Of a stretch of 64,000 bases of DNA, positions 35,857 through 45,254 are shown in pieces (position 1 is the stretch's first letter; every line of letters begins with the position of its first letter). Origin of the DNA: Grimontia kaedaensis (GTDB lineage: Bacteria; Pseudomonadota; Gammaproteobacteria; Enterobacterales; Vibrionaceae); NCBI RefSeq assembly GCF_023746615.1, contig NZ_CP082275.1:1364001-1428000 (forward strand). The letters are read 5' to 3'. The notes beneath the pieces are model-generated. The model searched no databases. It had not been told where the DNA came from and worked only from the letters and a program-made list of their open reading frames with translations. A program made the position numbers and the translations under genes.

Positions 35857-37836
35857 TCAGCGCCTTATCGATTTGTTCCTAACTAATATATAAATGAAAT
35901 AGCTTCCTCCCAGCACTGATACCAAGGTTCCCGCTGATATTTGCGCGGGGTAAACAACGATTTGTCCCAGAAAGTCAGCCAGCAACAACAACACTGCACC
36001 CACCGCACCAGAAAAGTAGATTTGCTGTGTTACCTGCCTTGCACCAAGCATAACGGCGATGTGCGGGGCGAGCAGGCCAACAAAGGAAACTGGTCCCATG
36101 GTTGTGGTGACAATGGCACAGAGGAAGGCTACGAGGATCAGCAAAGTGATGTAGGCAAGGTTTAGGTTTAACCCACGTGCAGCGGCAAATTGTCTTCCTG
36201 ATGAAATCAAGGTGATCCAACGTGAAAGTACCAATACCAGTGCCATTGATACTGCAACACAAACTACCAGCGTAATGGCTTGGTTGCTTTCTACACGGTA
36301 GGTTGAGCCAGAGAGCCAGCCAAGCAGGACATATTTGTCGTCGCCGACACGGGTCAACGTAAATTGAACCAGCGCCTCTAACAAAGCGGTAAGTGACAAA
36401 CCGGTCAAGATGAGAATAGAGGGGGCGAACTCATGTTTTTTCCCAAGAAAAAGTAGTACGACAAGCGCGCCAACACTACCCAACATCGCCACCCAGGGAC
36501 TCATACCATGGATTGAGTAACCAAACACCAAGCTGGCAAGGACTAACGCCAACACTGCCCCGGCCGATACCCCCAAAATATCTGGACTTGCAAGAGGGTT
36601 AAATACCAGCCTCTGAAGCACAACGCCCGCAACAGCCAAGCTTATGCCAGAGGCAATGGCGGTGAGTAGTCTTGGCCACTTCAGTGTCCATTCAAACCCA
36701 TCTGGTATTTGTAATGCGTATCCTGAGGGACTGGAAGCCCAAAAAACGCTCAGTAAGATAAGGAAAGTCATGGCGAGTCCCAGCCACTGTAATGCACCAT
36801 TTTTTAACTTATCTGGGCCTGTTGGTAAGGTCAGCGAAAGTTGATCCTGTGCAGATAAACGGCGGCGGGCAAGTATGACAAGAGCTGGTGTTCCAATTAC
36901 CGCTGTTGCTGTACCTGTGGGTATCATGTCCAGCGACCATTGCCCTAAATACGTTGCTAATGTATCGGTCAAAGCAAGAAATGCTGCGCCGAGTATGAAG
37001 CTGGCAACCAATTCTGTTCTCGGACGGGTGAATCCGATATAACGCGCGATGTTTGGGGCAATTAACCCAACAAAGCTGATCACTCCAACAGCGGTAATGG
37101 AAACCGCCGCGAGCCAAACACCTAAGGATATCAGGAGAAAGAATGCCCAACTGACATTCAATCCTCTCGCTGCCGCTCCTTTACCACCTATACTGAGAAG
37201 CTGCAAAACGCGTGGAGCAAAGAAAATCAGCAAGAAAATAGGCGTAAGCCTGATAAGAAGCCAGTCAAATACTTCCCAGCCGTTTTGCCCTAAGTCGCCC
37301 GCGCCCCATACGAAGAGATTTTGAGCGTATTGATCGTTGAGAAGGATGATAGCCGTAGCTATTGCACCTAACAGTAAATTGACTGCCATACCTGCTAGGA
37401 CGATAGGAATGCCGCTCAGGTTGTTGATACCCACTATGGTAACGACCAGCACCATGGCTAAAAGTGCCCCAAGCAATGCCATGAGCAGAGAGTAATCGCC
37501 TGCCAATGAAGGGGCCAATATGCTGAGCAGTACAAGCCCCAACCAGGCACCTGAAGAGGTGCCAAAAGTGAGGGGGGACATCATGCGGTTTTGCGTTAAC
37601 TGTTGAAACAGACTGCCGACTAATCCTAGCGCTCCACCTACGGTAATGGCCATCATCAACCTTGGAAGGGAGGCTTCAACAAATGCCAGCCATTCGAAGG
37701 AGTCTTGCTTATCAAGGGTGCCGTTAAACCATTCTGTGTAGAGCTGACCAACAGAGCCAAACTGGTGTTGTCCAACGCCTAGATGTAATAAAGCAGCGCC
37801 AATAAACGCTGCCATTAAATAACCCCATCGTTTCAT
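35857..37836 (-). CDS. fhuB: Fused FhuB-type ferric-hydroxamate permease
   Basis: 659 residues made of two homologous BtuC-like halves in one chain, as in FhuB, forming the whole membrane channel for ferric siderophore import. Roughly 18-20 hydrophobic helices are visible. Each half carries the FecCD signature (GLVGSLFQQLTQNRMMSPLTFG in the first, GVVLQRLVFNPLASPDILGVSAG in the second) and a late VGVISFVGLIAPNIAR or MGPVSFVGLLAPHIA motif that contacts the ATPase. Its start overlaps the fhuD stop by four bases. It forms the end of an operon with the receptor and FhuC. Confidence 0.93.
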   Translation of the reverse strand: MKRWGYLMAAFIGAALLHLGVGQHQFGSVGQLYTEWFNGTLDKQDSFEWLAFVEASLPRLMMAITVGGALGLVGSLFQQLTQNRMMSPLTFGTSSGAWLGLVLLSILAPSLAGDYSLLMALLGALLAMVLVVTIVGINNLSGIPIVLAGMAVNLLLGAIATAIILLNDQYAQNLFVWGAGDLGQNGWEVFDWLLIRLTPIFLLIFFAPRVLQLLSIGGKGAAARGLNVSWAFFLLISLGVWLAAVSITAVGVISFVGLIAPNIARYIGFTRPRTELVASFILGAAFLALTDTLATYLGQWSLDMIPTGTATAVIGTPALVILARRRLSAQDQLSLTLPTGPDKLKNGALQWLGLAMTFLILLSVFWASSPSGYALQIPDGFEWTLKWPRLLTAIASGISLAVAGVVLQRLVFNPLASPDILGVSAGAVLALVLASLVFGYSIHGMSPWVAMLGSVGALVVLLFLGKKHEFAPSILILTGLSLTALLEALVQFTLTRVGDDKYVLLGWLSGSTYRVESNQAITLVVCVAVSMALVLVLSRWITLISSGRQFAAARGLNLNLAYITLLILVAFLCAIVTTTMGPVSFVGLLAPHIAVMLGARQVTQQIYFSGAVGAVLLLLADFLGQIVVYPAQISAGTLVSVLGGSYFIYILVRNKSIRR

Positions 37837-38768
37837 GGGCGTTCTGATAACGTCAACAATGCCTCTGCAAGTGCTTCAGCATTATATAAAATCGACATAG
37901 CGCCGCCGTAGCTCCAGCTTGCAGCAACAGGCGCCACATCATTGCGTTTAACAAATGGCATATTTTTCCAGATGGGAGAGCGGTTTAACCTTGCCTGCTG
38001 GTCAAAAGGTTCAAAATACAGAGCAATACCATTTCCTACTTTCTTGAGGTTGGTAATACGCTTCTGCGTAATTCCCCATTGTGTGCTTTCCTGAGGCATG
38101 GCGTTGTTGAAACCCAGCTGCTGCAAAGCAAATTGTGGGATGGAGTTATCGCCATAGACGTAAACAGAGGTTGCGCTGGCAAATCGAAAAGAGGTCACAT
38201 CAGGTTTACCGTTTGGGTAAGCATCAGAAAGCTGTTGATTGAGCTCTTTGAGCCTTTTTTCCATGCTTGCTAGCTTCTGCGTTGCTAACTCGTCTTTGCC
38301 GAGCAAGTGCGCGATACGTTTGAAGTTCTCAATGGCTGCTTCGGCGTTATTATGGTCTTCACTGTAGGTCTGAAAATGAAGTACAGGCGCAATCTTTTCC
38401 AATCGTCTCTGCAAATCTTTTTGCGGTGAAGCAATTAATATAACGTCAGGTTTAAGGTCACGCAGTAGGGTGAAATTGGGCTCTACTCTTGTCCCGATAT
38501 CCACGGATGTTTCTGGAATTGAAGGTTGTACTACCCATTCCTCATAGCCTTTGATATCAGGCACGGCGATAGGTGTGACACCGAGCTCTAATACCTGTTC
38601 GGTAATATCCCAATTCAATGCCGCAACACGTGTTGGCACTGCAGGAAGGGTCTTTTCACCATCACTGTCGGTGACTTTATGATCTGCCCAGACAGCAGTA
38701 GAAGTGATGAGTGTTAACACCAGTGCGGTGAGGTTTGGTTTTTCCAATAAAAATTTAAAATTCAGCAT
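37833..38768 (-). CDS. fhuD: Periplasmic ferric-siderophore binding protein, FhuD-type
   Basis: 311 residues of the type III periplasmic binding protein fold. A signal peptide (NLTALVLTLITSTAVWA) without a lipobox gives a free periplasmic protein. VAALNWDITEQVLELG and LKPDVILIASPQ are typical of FhuD/FatB-type iron-complex binders, with a long central helix joining two lobes. It hands ferric siderophore from the receptor to FhuB. It overlaps both neighbours (fhuC stop and fhuB start), showing translational coupling. Confidence 0.92.
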   Translation of the reverse strand: MLNFKFLLEKPNLTALVLTLITSTAVWADHKVTDSDGEKTLPAVPTRVAALNWDITEQVLELGVTPIAVPDIKGYEEWVVQPSIPETSVDIGTRVEPNFTLLRDLKPDVILIASPQKDLQRRLEKIAPVLHFQTYSEDHNNAEAAIENFKRIAHLLGKDELATQKLASMEKRLKELNQQLSDAYPNGKPDVTSFRFASATSVYVYGDNSIPQFALQQLGFNNAMPQESTQWGITQKRITNLKKVGNGIALYFEPFDQQARLNRSPIWKNMPFVKRNDVAPVAASWSYGGAMSILYNAEALAEALLTLSERP

Positions 38769-39529
38769 ACTACTGCAACCTTTGTTGTTTTTGATGGGTG
38801 GTCTAACAGGCGAATATTGGTATCAAAAAGCGTGGAAAGTGAGGCTTCATCTGTTAGCGTCCTTGTATCTCCGCTGTAAACGACGTTTCCCTCTTTCAGC
38901 GCCACGATATGGTCGGCATACCTTAGGATTAGATTGATGTCGTGAAGAATAACGATCACCCCTTTTTCCTGTTCACGATTAAGCGACTGGAGCATATCCA
39001 TTACATGGTATTGGTGCTGCACATCAAGTGCTGAAGTGGGTTCATCCAAGACCAAAAGGGGGGATTGTTGAGCGAGTAACATGGCGATCCAGGCTTGTTG
39101 GCGCTCTCCGCCTGAGAGTTTCTCCGCTGGGTGATCGGCGTACTGCCCAATCTGCGTGGCGGCCATTGCAGCTTCAATAAACTGGATATCTTCCGCTTTC
39201 ATGCGGCCAAAAGTGCCGCGCCATGGGAAACGTCCAAGCTTAACCAGTTCGCGTACTGACAGCCCCGAAGCTTGCGGCAGGTGTTGAGGCAAAAAGGCGA
39301 TTTCTCTTGCCAGTTCCCTGCTGGTGTAACCAGTGAGACTGTTTCCATTAAAATCGATTGTTCCTGCGGACGGCTGGGTTTGCCCTGCCAACAAATCTAC
39401 CATTGTCGATTTACCTGATCCATTGTGCCCCATAATGACGGTCAGCTTATCGCTAGGAATAGAGAGGGAAGGAATGTTGAGAATATCTCGACACTCTCTT
39501 GTCACTTTTACATGGTTTAGTTGATACAT
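38762..39529 (-). CDS. fhuC: FhuC-type siderophore ABC transporter ATPase
   Basis: 255 residues. Walker A GHNGSGKST, Q-loop LPQHLPQ, signature LSGGERQQAW, Walker B LLVLDEPTSALD and switch His ILHDINLI are all present and in order. It powers the FhuB channel. The reading frame extends to a TTG at 39553, but ATG 39529 (MYQLNHV) gives the normal length for the family; neither has a strong Shine-Dalgarno. It lies 62 bases behind the receptor gene. Confidence 0.93.
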   Translation of the reverse strand: MYQLNHVKVTRECRDILNIPSLSIPSDKLTVIMGHNGSGKSTMVDLLAGQTQPSAGTIDFNGNSLTGYTSRELAREIAFLPQHLPQASGLSVRELVKLGRFPWRGTFGRMKAEDIQFIEAAMAATQIGQYADHPAEKLSGGERQQAWIAMLLAQQSPLLVLDEPTSALDVQHQYHVMDMLQSLNREQEKGVIVILHDINLILRYADHIVALKEGNVVYSGDTRTLTDEASLSTLFDTNIRLLDHPSKTTKVAVVC

Positions 39530-39591
39530 ATTTCTGAGAACCGTAGAAAGCAACTCACGAAGAGTTGCTTCTACTTTGTTTAAAGACGTCG

Positions 39592-41742
39592 TTAAAATTC
39601 GTATTTAACGTTCAGTTCAACCGTTTGTTCAGCACCGAACCAGCAGTTGGTTTGGTTGTAGCAAGAGTAGTATTCCTTATCGAACAAATTGTTCACTACC
39701 AAATTAGCCTGTGCGCCATCCAGTGAGGTGCTTGCGCTACCAAGGTCATAACCTAGAGATAGGTCTGCCACGGTATAGGATGGAACTTTACCTTGCGTGT
39801 TGTTGGCATCCATTTGCATTTCACCCACATAGCGAACGCCACCACCGATACGTGCACCATCCAGCGCACCGGATGTGACGTAATAGTTACTCCAAATGTT
39901 GGCACTGTGCTCCGGTACATAGATAGGTGTGGTGCCAACAAGGCTCGTATCAGAGGCTTTTTTTACTTCCATATCGAGGTAGGTATAAGAGGCCAGCACA
40001 TCCCAGTTTTCAGCGAGATAGGCCTGTCCTTCTATTTCTATACCTTGAGAAGTCACTTCTCCCAGTTGGATCTTTGCCCTAAATGTTGGGTCATTTGGAT
40101 CAGCAGCAATTGAGTCATTCTTCGTGATGTGGAAATAGGATGCAGTCAGGGTATTCGACATGTCTTCTGACATATATTTAACACCGACTTCGAACTGTTT
40201 ACCGGTTTGAGGCTTCAGGCTGTCGCCATTAATGTCTGTGCCTGCGGCGGGTTCAAAGCTGGTGGCATAACTGGCAAAAGGTGACAGTCCATTGTCAAAC
40301 TCATATAAGGCACCTAGACGGTAAGAAAACTGATTATGATCTGAGGTGTCTTTGCCATCATAGGTAGGCGAAGAGCTTGTCTTATCGTCATGTGATTTGA
40401 AGAGGTCATATCGTCCACCTGCCAACAGAACGAGTCGGTCATAGCGCATTTGATCTTGGAAATAGAACCCCAGTTGTTCAAAGCCAATGTCATGGCTTTC
40501 TGAGTAAGCTTCGGTGACTTGGCTTCTGTCCAATAGGTTGTTGTTCGGGCGATAAGCATTAAAGGTGTAGAACGCGGCGTTGCCCGCATACTCTTTGTAG
40601 ACAGAGTCGCCCTCTAAATCTTGATAATCCAAACCTAATAGTAGGTTGTGCTCCAACACACCCATGGCCACCCAGCCAGAGAGCTGGTTATCAATGACGT
40701 AGCTTTTGTAGTCTTCATCGGTGGTGTAGATATTTCGAGTCAGCAGTCCTGTTGATGCTGTAAAAGCGGTGTCGCGGTGGTATGTGTTTTCTTGATACAG
40801 AGATGCATCGGTGTATCGTGCGTTTTGTAGGAATGACCAATTATCGTTGAACTCGTGATGCAGCTTGTAGCCAAGCATGAGGACATCGCGTTCGAAAGAG
40901 CTCCAATTCACATCACCCATAGAAACGGATGGTGACTGTCTTTCCAGTACAGCTAGCGGCATGGATGAGTTGATACCCATTTCAGGGTCATTCTGATAGT
41001 AGAGATTGAAATTAATCAGGGTGCGATCATTAACCTGCCAGTCCACCGAGGGGGCGATAACGTAACGCTCTTCTTCAGCACCATCCACCTGACTGTCTTG
41101 CTTACGAGCCATTGCTACCAATCGGTAAGAGAGGTTGCTGTCACCAATCTGACCGGTTGAATCCACCGAGGCTTCAAGCAGGTTACGCGAGCCCGTTGCT
41201 GCATTGACAGATGTGCTGTCTTCTTGCTGTGGTGACTTGGCGATAATGTTGACCATACCACCCGGTGGCATTGAGCCATAAAGAACGGAAGTGGGCCCTT
41301 TGAAAATTTCGATTTGCTGAATAGCGGAGGGATCAATTTGCGGATGTAGGTTCCAGCCCGTTAGGTATGGCAGGATTAAACCGTCGTAATAGTTCTGGTT
41401 ATTGTTGCTAAAACCACGAATAGAGAAGTTGTCATACATGGTAACAGCAGCGCCTTTTTGCTCTGTTACAACGCCAGGTGCATATCTTAGCGCCTCATTG
41501 ACCGTTTTAACGCCTCGTTGCTCAAGCAGCTCGTTATCAATTACCGTTATGCCCTGGGGCGTCTCCTCTGGCTCTAAAGCGGTTTTAGTTGCTGTGTTTC
41601 GGTAAACCTGTCCAAGAACGGTGATGGTCTCTAGTTCCGCGCTATCAACAGTATTCTGTGCATCTGCGTAAAGTGGGGCAGAAAAGGCAGTTAAAAGTGC
41701 GACAGCGATGGATGAATGCTTAAATTGAGTCGTGGTGTCCAT
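39592..41742 (-). CDS. TonB-dependent ferric-siderophore receptor (FhuA/FoxA-like)
   Basis: 716 residues. Signal peptide (SIAVALLTAFSAPLYADA), a TonB-box-like ETITVLG near residue 37, plug domain with VNEALRYAPGVV, SIRGF and the plug-end IEIFKGPTSVLYGSMPPGG, then a 22-strand barrel ending in aromatic NVKYEF. This is the TIGR01783-type siderophore receptor pattern. With FhuCDB next to it, a hydroxamate siderophore such as ferrichrome or ferrioxamine is likely, but the ligand cannot be fixed from sequence. GAGGA is five bases before ATG 41742. A Fur box lies just upstream. Confidence 0.93.
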   Translation of the reverse strand: MDTTTQFKHSSIAVALLTAFSAPLYADAQNTVDSAELETITVLGQVYRNTATKTALEPEETPQGITVIDNELLEQRGVKTVNEALRYAPGVVTEQKGAAVTMYDNFSIRGFSNNNQNYYDGLILPYLTGWNLHPQIDPSAIQQIEIFKGPTSVLYGSMPPGGMVNIIAKSPQQEDSTSVNAATGSRNLLEASVDSTGQIGDSNLSYRLVAMARKQDSQVDGAEEERYVIAPSVDWQVNDRTLINFNLYYQNDPEMGINSSMPLAVLERQSPSVSMGDVNWSSFERDVLMLGYKLHHEFNDNWSFLQNARYTDASLYQENTYHRDTAFTASTGLLTRNIYTTDEDYKSYVIDNQLSGWVAMGVLEHNLLLGLDYQDLEGDSVYKEYAGNAAFYTFNAYRPNNNLLDRSQVTEAYSESHDIGFEQLGFYFQDQMRYDRLVLLAGGRYDLFKSHDDKTSSSPTYDGKDTSDHNQFSYRLGALYEFDNGLSPFASYATSFEPAAGTDINGDSLKPQTGKQFEVGVKYMSEDMSNTLTASYFHITKNDSIAADPNDPTFRAKIQLGEVTSQGIEIEGQAYLAENWDVLASYTYLDMEVKKASDTSLVGTTPIYVPEHSANIWSNYYVTSGALDGARIGGGVRYVGEMQMDANNTQGKVPSYTVADLSLGYDLGSASTSLDGAQANLVVNNLFDKEYYSCYNQTNCWFGAEQTVELNVKYEF

Positions 41743-41770
41743 ATTATCCTCAAATACCAATGCCAATTAA

Positions 41771-41785
41771 TGGTAATAATTCTCA
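41771..41785 (-). promoter_or_regulatory. Fur box upstream of the siderophore receptor
   Basis: Minus strand TGAGAATTATTACCA matches 12 of 14 defined positions of the 7-1-7 Fur consensus TGATAAT-N-ATTATCA. It lies 29 bases before the receptor ATG, so the receptor-fhuCDB operon should be iron-repressed. Confidence 0.8.
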
Positions 41786-41875
41786 TTTGCATTGTATGGA
41801 GAGGCGAAAAAGATAGTTAACAATTTGGTGCAACTTAAACACAAATTAAGGGCGAAATACGCTTTGGGTCTGCCG

Positions 41876-42799
41876 CTAAACTTTCTGGATAGGTACCCAA
41901 TATTCCATGTCTGCGTGAGGTGATAGAGGCTCATAATTGCTCGGATAAACCTCTAATTCATAGCCATCTATGCCTCGATATCCAGAGCTGGGCAACCAAT
42001 GAAGAATAAACCACTCCAAGGTATGAGGAAGGCGTTCAATCGGCCCTTTGTGTCGAACTGCCGCGTATGTTTGTTTCGGCACTGTCAGCGCTTCCAACCT
42101 TTCAGAAATGAGGCTAGGTAACTCTGGGATAGGAATATGAGGGTCAAGCTCAACACCAGCCCAGTATTGAATCTGGCTACCGTCGAAATTGGCTTTAGTG
42201 ATATCTACAACACCGAGTAATTGGCCTACCGGTTGGTGAATACCGCTGGATTCAGCTTCTAAACTTGCCCAAAGCTGAGGGACAACCTCAGCAAAATTGG
42301 GGGCGAGTGAAAATAGTCCGTTTATTTCACCTCGAACGCCTTTCAGCAAAAACGTATCTTTGGTGTCGATCCTTACTTCAACAAACGAATATGTATTCTT
42401 TCCCGGGTAGTGAATTTCGGAAACTTCGATAGGTTTTTTTAACCCGATGCGTTGTGATTGCTTTCGATAAACACTTGGGCTTTGACCGAAGAGTTGTTTG
42501 AAAGCGCGGCTGAACGCAATTTCGGAATTAAATCCAAGGGAGAGGGCGATATCGATGACGCGTTGTTCCGTGTCCAGCAGCATTTCGGCTGCGACACTCA
42601 GTTTTAATTCTCTGACATAATGTGCAACGGTTAACCCGGTTTCAGACTGAAATACACGTTGAAGCTGCCATCGCGACCAGCAACTCTGTTCCGCAATTTC
42701 CTCTAGAGATAATGTCGCATCGAGGTTGTTATGTATGAATGACAGCACCTTGCTGATGCGATTAAATGTCGATACAGACCTTTCTTTACGTTGTTCCAC
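41876..42799 (-). CDS. AraC-family regulator with GyrI-like effector domain
   Basis: About 308 residues. Two N-terminal helix-turn-helix motifs (ISKVLSFIHNNLDATLSLEEIAEQSCWSRWQLQRVFQ and RVIDIALSLGFNSEIAFSRAFKQLFGQSPSVYRK) are followed by a GyrI/SOUL-like effector domain (about residues 130-308; AVRHKGPIERLP, GYRGIDGYELEVYPSNYEP). It likely controls the divergent fhuF or the receptor operon in response to a siderophore or other small molecule. No ATG exists before the HTH. The open frame reaches TTG 42925, but that would translate a hydrophobic stretch across a Fur box; a GTG at 42799 or 42805 is more likely. Start uncertain. Confidence 0.8.
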   Translation of the reverse strand: MEQRKERSVSTFNRISKVLSFIHNNLDATLSLEEIAEQSCWSRWQLQRVFQSETGLTVAHYVRELKLSVAAEMLLDTEQRVIDIALSLGFNSEIAFSRAFKQLFGQSPSVYRKQSQRIGLKKPIEVSEIHYPGKNTYSFVEVRIDTKDTFLLKGVRGEINGLFSLAPNFAEVVPQLWASLEAESSGIHQPVGQLLGVVDITKANFDGSQIQYWAGVELDPHIPIPELPSLISERLEALTVPKQTYAAVRHKGPIERLPHTLEWFILHWLPSSGYRGIDGYELEVYPSNYEPLSPHADMEYWVPIQKV

Positions 42800-42882
42800 C
42801 GCCACGATAACTACCAACAATGATGATTGAGTTGCACCTTGACCGATGAGGGGTAACAAGTGTACAAGTAAACTAATCGTAA

Positions 42883-42897
42883 TGAGAATTATTATTA
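42883..42897 (+). promoter_or_regulatory. Fur box between araC-type gene and fhuF
   Basis: TGAGAATTATTATTA matches 12 of 14 positions of the Fur 7-1-7 consensus, followed by more ATT repeats. It is placed to repress the divergent regulator and fhuF when iron is plentiful. Confidence 0.75.
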
Positions 42898-42941
42898 TTT
42901 TGCACCATATTGTTAGGTTTCTCAATTGTTATTGAGCTACC

Positions 42942-43754
42942 GTGTTGACCAATTCGCCCCCAAGATTTGTATTGTGTATGTTTCCTGACTGGCTAAAGCT
43001 TTTTTGGTTTCGCCCTCAATCACCTGCTATTTATCAACTGATCTTTACTCATTCAAAACAGGTCTCTCCTTACTTGAAAGGATCGTTTGGAGACTTACCC
43101 CAAAGCTGCATATCTATTGAGAATCCTACGAGTAGTGCATCTATTCGGGAGGTTTATCGAGAAATTGAAGGGTCGAATCCAGAGGCCGGCGGAAGTTACT
43201 GGCTGACACGTACTTGGGATCTGCTTTGTTGGCAGCCCATTTACCTGAGTTTTCTCTCGATTTACGGATTGAAGTCATTGCCTGATTTCACGCAATTCGG
43301 CCAGTTCAAACGAAACCGTCTTGTGGCGGGCTATCGTTTTGCTTCTGAGGAGCATTGGCACGGAGAACCTGAAGAGTTGATTCCGCTGGCGGCAGAGCAA
43401 TTGTCTGAATTGTTCGAACAGTATCGCGCGCAAATCAATGATTGGGCGAGAATTAGGCCGGGGTTTACTAACCACCTGTTGGCTGATTTGATTTTAAGTT
43501 GTTTGATTAAACTACAAACGCTAAGACCCGAACTGGAAAGTGATTACATAGAAGAGCAAGCGGCACTCTGGCTCGACGCTTTTAAGTTGCCTAAAAAGCA
43601 CTTGATAAGTCTTAGTCGAGACGAAGCCACGGGAAAGCTTAGACATATGCGAATCAGTTGTTGCTTGGTTTATAAGTGCAAGAAAGGAAGCCTCTGCTCG
43701 GACTGCCCTAGGCGAAATACTCGCCAAGCATTAACTCGCGTTAAAGAAAGCTAG
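42942..43754 (+). CDS. fhuF: FhuF-like ferric-siderophore reductase
   Basis: 270 residues. The C-terminal CC-x10-C-x2-C (CCLVYKCKKGSLC then SDC) is exactly the [2Fe-2S] ligand set of FhuF, which reduces iron in cytoplasmic hydroxamate complexes so it is released. The FhuF N-terminal part is divergent; EEHWHGEPEELIPLAAEQLSELF is visible mid-protein. The reading frame opens with GTG at 42942; ATG at 42978 is an alternative, and neither has a clear Shine-Dalgarno. It completes the uptake pathway of the neighbouring receptor and FhuCDB. Confidence 0.85.
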   Translation: MLTNSPPRFVLCMFPDWLKLFWFRPQSPAIYQLIFTHSKQVSPYLKGSFGDLPQSCISIENPTSSASIREVYREIEGSNPEAGGSYWLTRTWDLLCWQPIYLSFLSIYGLKSLPDFTQFGQFKRNRLVAGYRFASEEHWHGEPEELIPLAAEQLSELFEQYRAQINDWARIRPGFTNHLLADLILSCLIKLQTLRPELESDYIEEQAALWLDAFKLPKKHLISLSRDEATGKLRHMRISCCLVYKCKKGSLCSDCPRRNTRQALTRVKES

Positions 43755-43907
43755 TGATACCGCTCAGGCGGCATCTTAGAAGTGGTTTTCACCGTAACGT
43801 CTTATTTATGAACGATAGTTGTAATAAGAATTACGATAGTTTGGTGAAAGGATGCTGTGGCTCGCTACAGTGGCGAGTTTATTCAATGGATTGAAAAGGA
43901 TGATGCA

Positions 43908-44615
43908 ATGTTCGGACACGTGCTTTCTTCGTCATTTAACTTTGCTTTCAATCATTTAGGGGTACTTTTCCGCGTAACAATCATTCCTGTTATTTTAAGC
44001 GTGGCGCTGGAATTGGCAGCGTTCTCCTTCAACAGCGAGAGTATGGTGTGGGTTGATTATGCATTATGGAGCGTGCTCAACACTATTATTGCCGTCAATG
44101 TGCATCGTCTTGTGTTGATGGGGCCAAACTCAGTGCCGACGTTCGGCCGCTTTACGATTGGCAAAATTGAGATTTGGTTTTGGCTTCATTACATCTCGCT
44201 TGGTATTCCTGTTCTGCTTGGTTCTTTTCTGTTTGCTTGGATTGGCCCGCTTTTGAGCTTGTTGGTGATTGTCGCCATGGTAGTCGGTTGTCGTGTCAGT
44301 CTGGTTTTCCCTGCCATTGCAATGGGAAAAGGCGTGTCTTTTCCTTATGCCTGGAAACAAACGGCGCAAAAAACCTTGTTTATGATTTTGGTCGTGGCGG
44401 TTGCACCCATTGTCTTCGCCATCATATTTGTTCCTGTGATGGCGCTGGTTGTATTCATTGCGCCAGATTCCTCGCCAGTTTACTCGATGGTCAGTACCAA
44501 TATCGTGATCGCTTATGTGACGATTCTGGCGGTGATAGCGCTTTCATTCGCGTATCAGGATCTAACCGGTGACGACCATTCAAACTTTTCACCTGAAGCG
44601 TCTCGGGAAGAATAA
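43908..44615 (+). CDS. Multi-pass inner-membrane protein of unknown function
   Basis: 235 residues with about six hydrophobic helices (for example VTIIPVILSVALELAAF, WFWLHYISLGIPVLLGSFLFAWIGPLLSLLVIVAMVVG), a short hydrophilic tail and a conserved-looking GKGVSFPYAWKQTAQKT loop. It resembles uncharacterised YciC-like membrane proteins in layout only. ATG 43908 has AAGGA seven bases upstream. A GTG at 43857, also with AAAGGA, would add 17 residues, so the start is not certain. Confidence 0.65.
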   Translation: MFGHVLSSSFNFAFNHLGVLFRVTIIPVILSVALELAAFSFNSESMVWVDYALWSVLNTIIAVNVHRLVLMGPNSVPTFGRFTIGKIEIWFWLHYISLGIPVLLGSFLFAWIGPLLSLLVIVAMVVGCRVSLVFPAIAMGKGVSFPYAWKQTAQKTLFMILVVAVAPIVFAIIFVPVMALVVFIAPDSSPVYSMVSTNIVIAYVTILAVIALSFAYQDLTGDDHSNFSPEASREE

Positions 44616-44723
44616 CGACATATTGTCGAAAGTGATGCTGTTGGTGTCGCATTGGTTGAAGCGACAGTGAAGGCATTGCGAACAATGAAATTAGCGCTGG
44701 AAAAAACAGCCAAAGAGGTATGA

Positions 44724-45254
44724 ATGTTTGAATTTAAGACTGGCGATTGGGTGTTCACCACGCAATCTGGTGTTTGGCAGATCTACCGTATTGAGCTTTT
44801 TAAAGCGTTCAGCCCTTCACGCAAGGCACTTGAAGATAAAACGTTGGTATTCGCGAAGCGTTTTATCGACGATACGGGTAAGGCCGCATTTACTCAGGAA
44901 TTCTTCTCTCCCAACTCGTTATTCCCTGTAAAAGGGGAGGCTGAACACGACTTGGATCTTTGCATCAAGAGTCATCCCAAGCTCTACGCTAAATTTCTCC
45001 GTTACAAGCCTGAACCGATTAATACGGTTTTTCATTGCCGCGTTGAAACGCCAGAACATCAGTCTACGGAAGATATTGCGGACATGTTCCCAAAAGACGT
45101 GGAATTTACCCAATCAGAAGCAATGAAGTTTGTTGATTCGCTGGGTCTGAAATCGAACAGTTATCCGCTTTGGACCGTGGAATTTGTTTCCCGCGGTACA
45201 GTGTTGCGCGATGGATATGTCCGCTATGTTTTCAACCGCGTGCTGGAGTTCTGA
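44724..45254 (+). CDS. Conserved-looking soluble protein of unknown function
   Basis: 176 residues, no signal peptide or membrane segment. The N-terminus FKTGDWVFTTQSGVWQIYRIE looks like a small SH3-like beta barrel; charged helices follow, with WTVEFVSRGTVLRDGYVRYVF at the end. No catalytic motif is evident. A GAGGTATGA precedes the ATG. Not recognised. Confidence 0.6.
   Translation: MFEFKTGDWVFTTQSGVWQIYRIELFKAFSPSRKALEDKTLVFAKRFIDDTGKAAFTQEFFSPNSLFPVKGEAEHDLDLCIKSHPKLYAKFLRYKPEPINTVFHCRVETPEHQSTEDIADMFPKDVEFTQSEAMKFVDSLGLKSNSYPLWTVEFVSRGTVLRDGYVRYVFNRVLEF

Noticed and set aside
42805..42925. An N-terminal membrane helix on the AraC regulator
   Set aside because: It would come from translation of a promoter region containing a Fur box, beginning at a TTG with no ribosome site.
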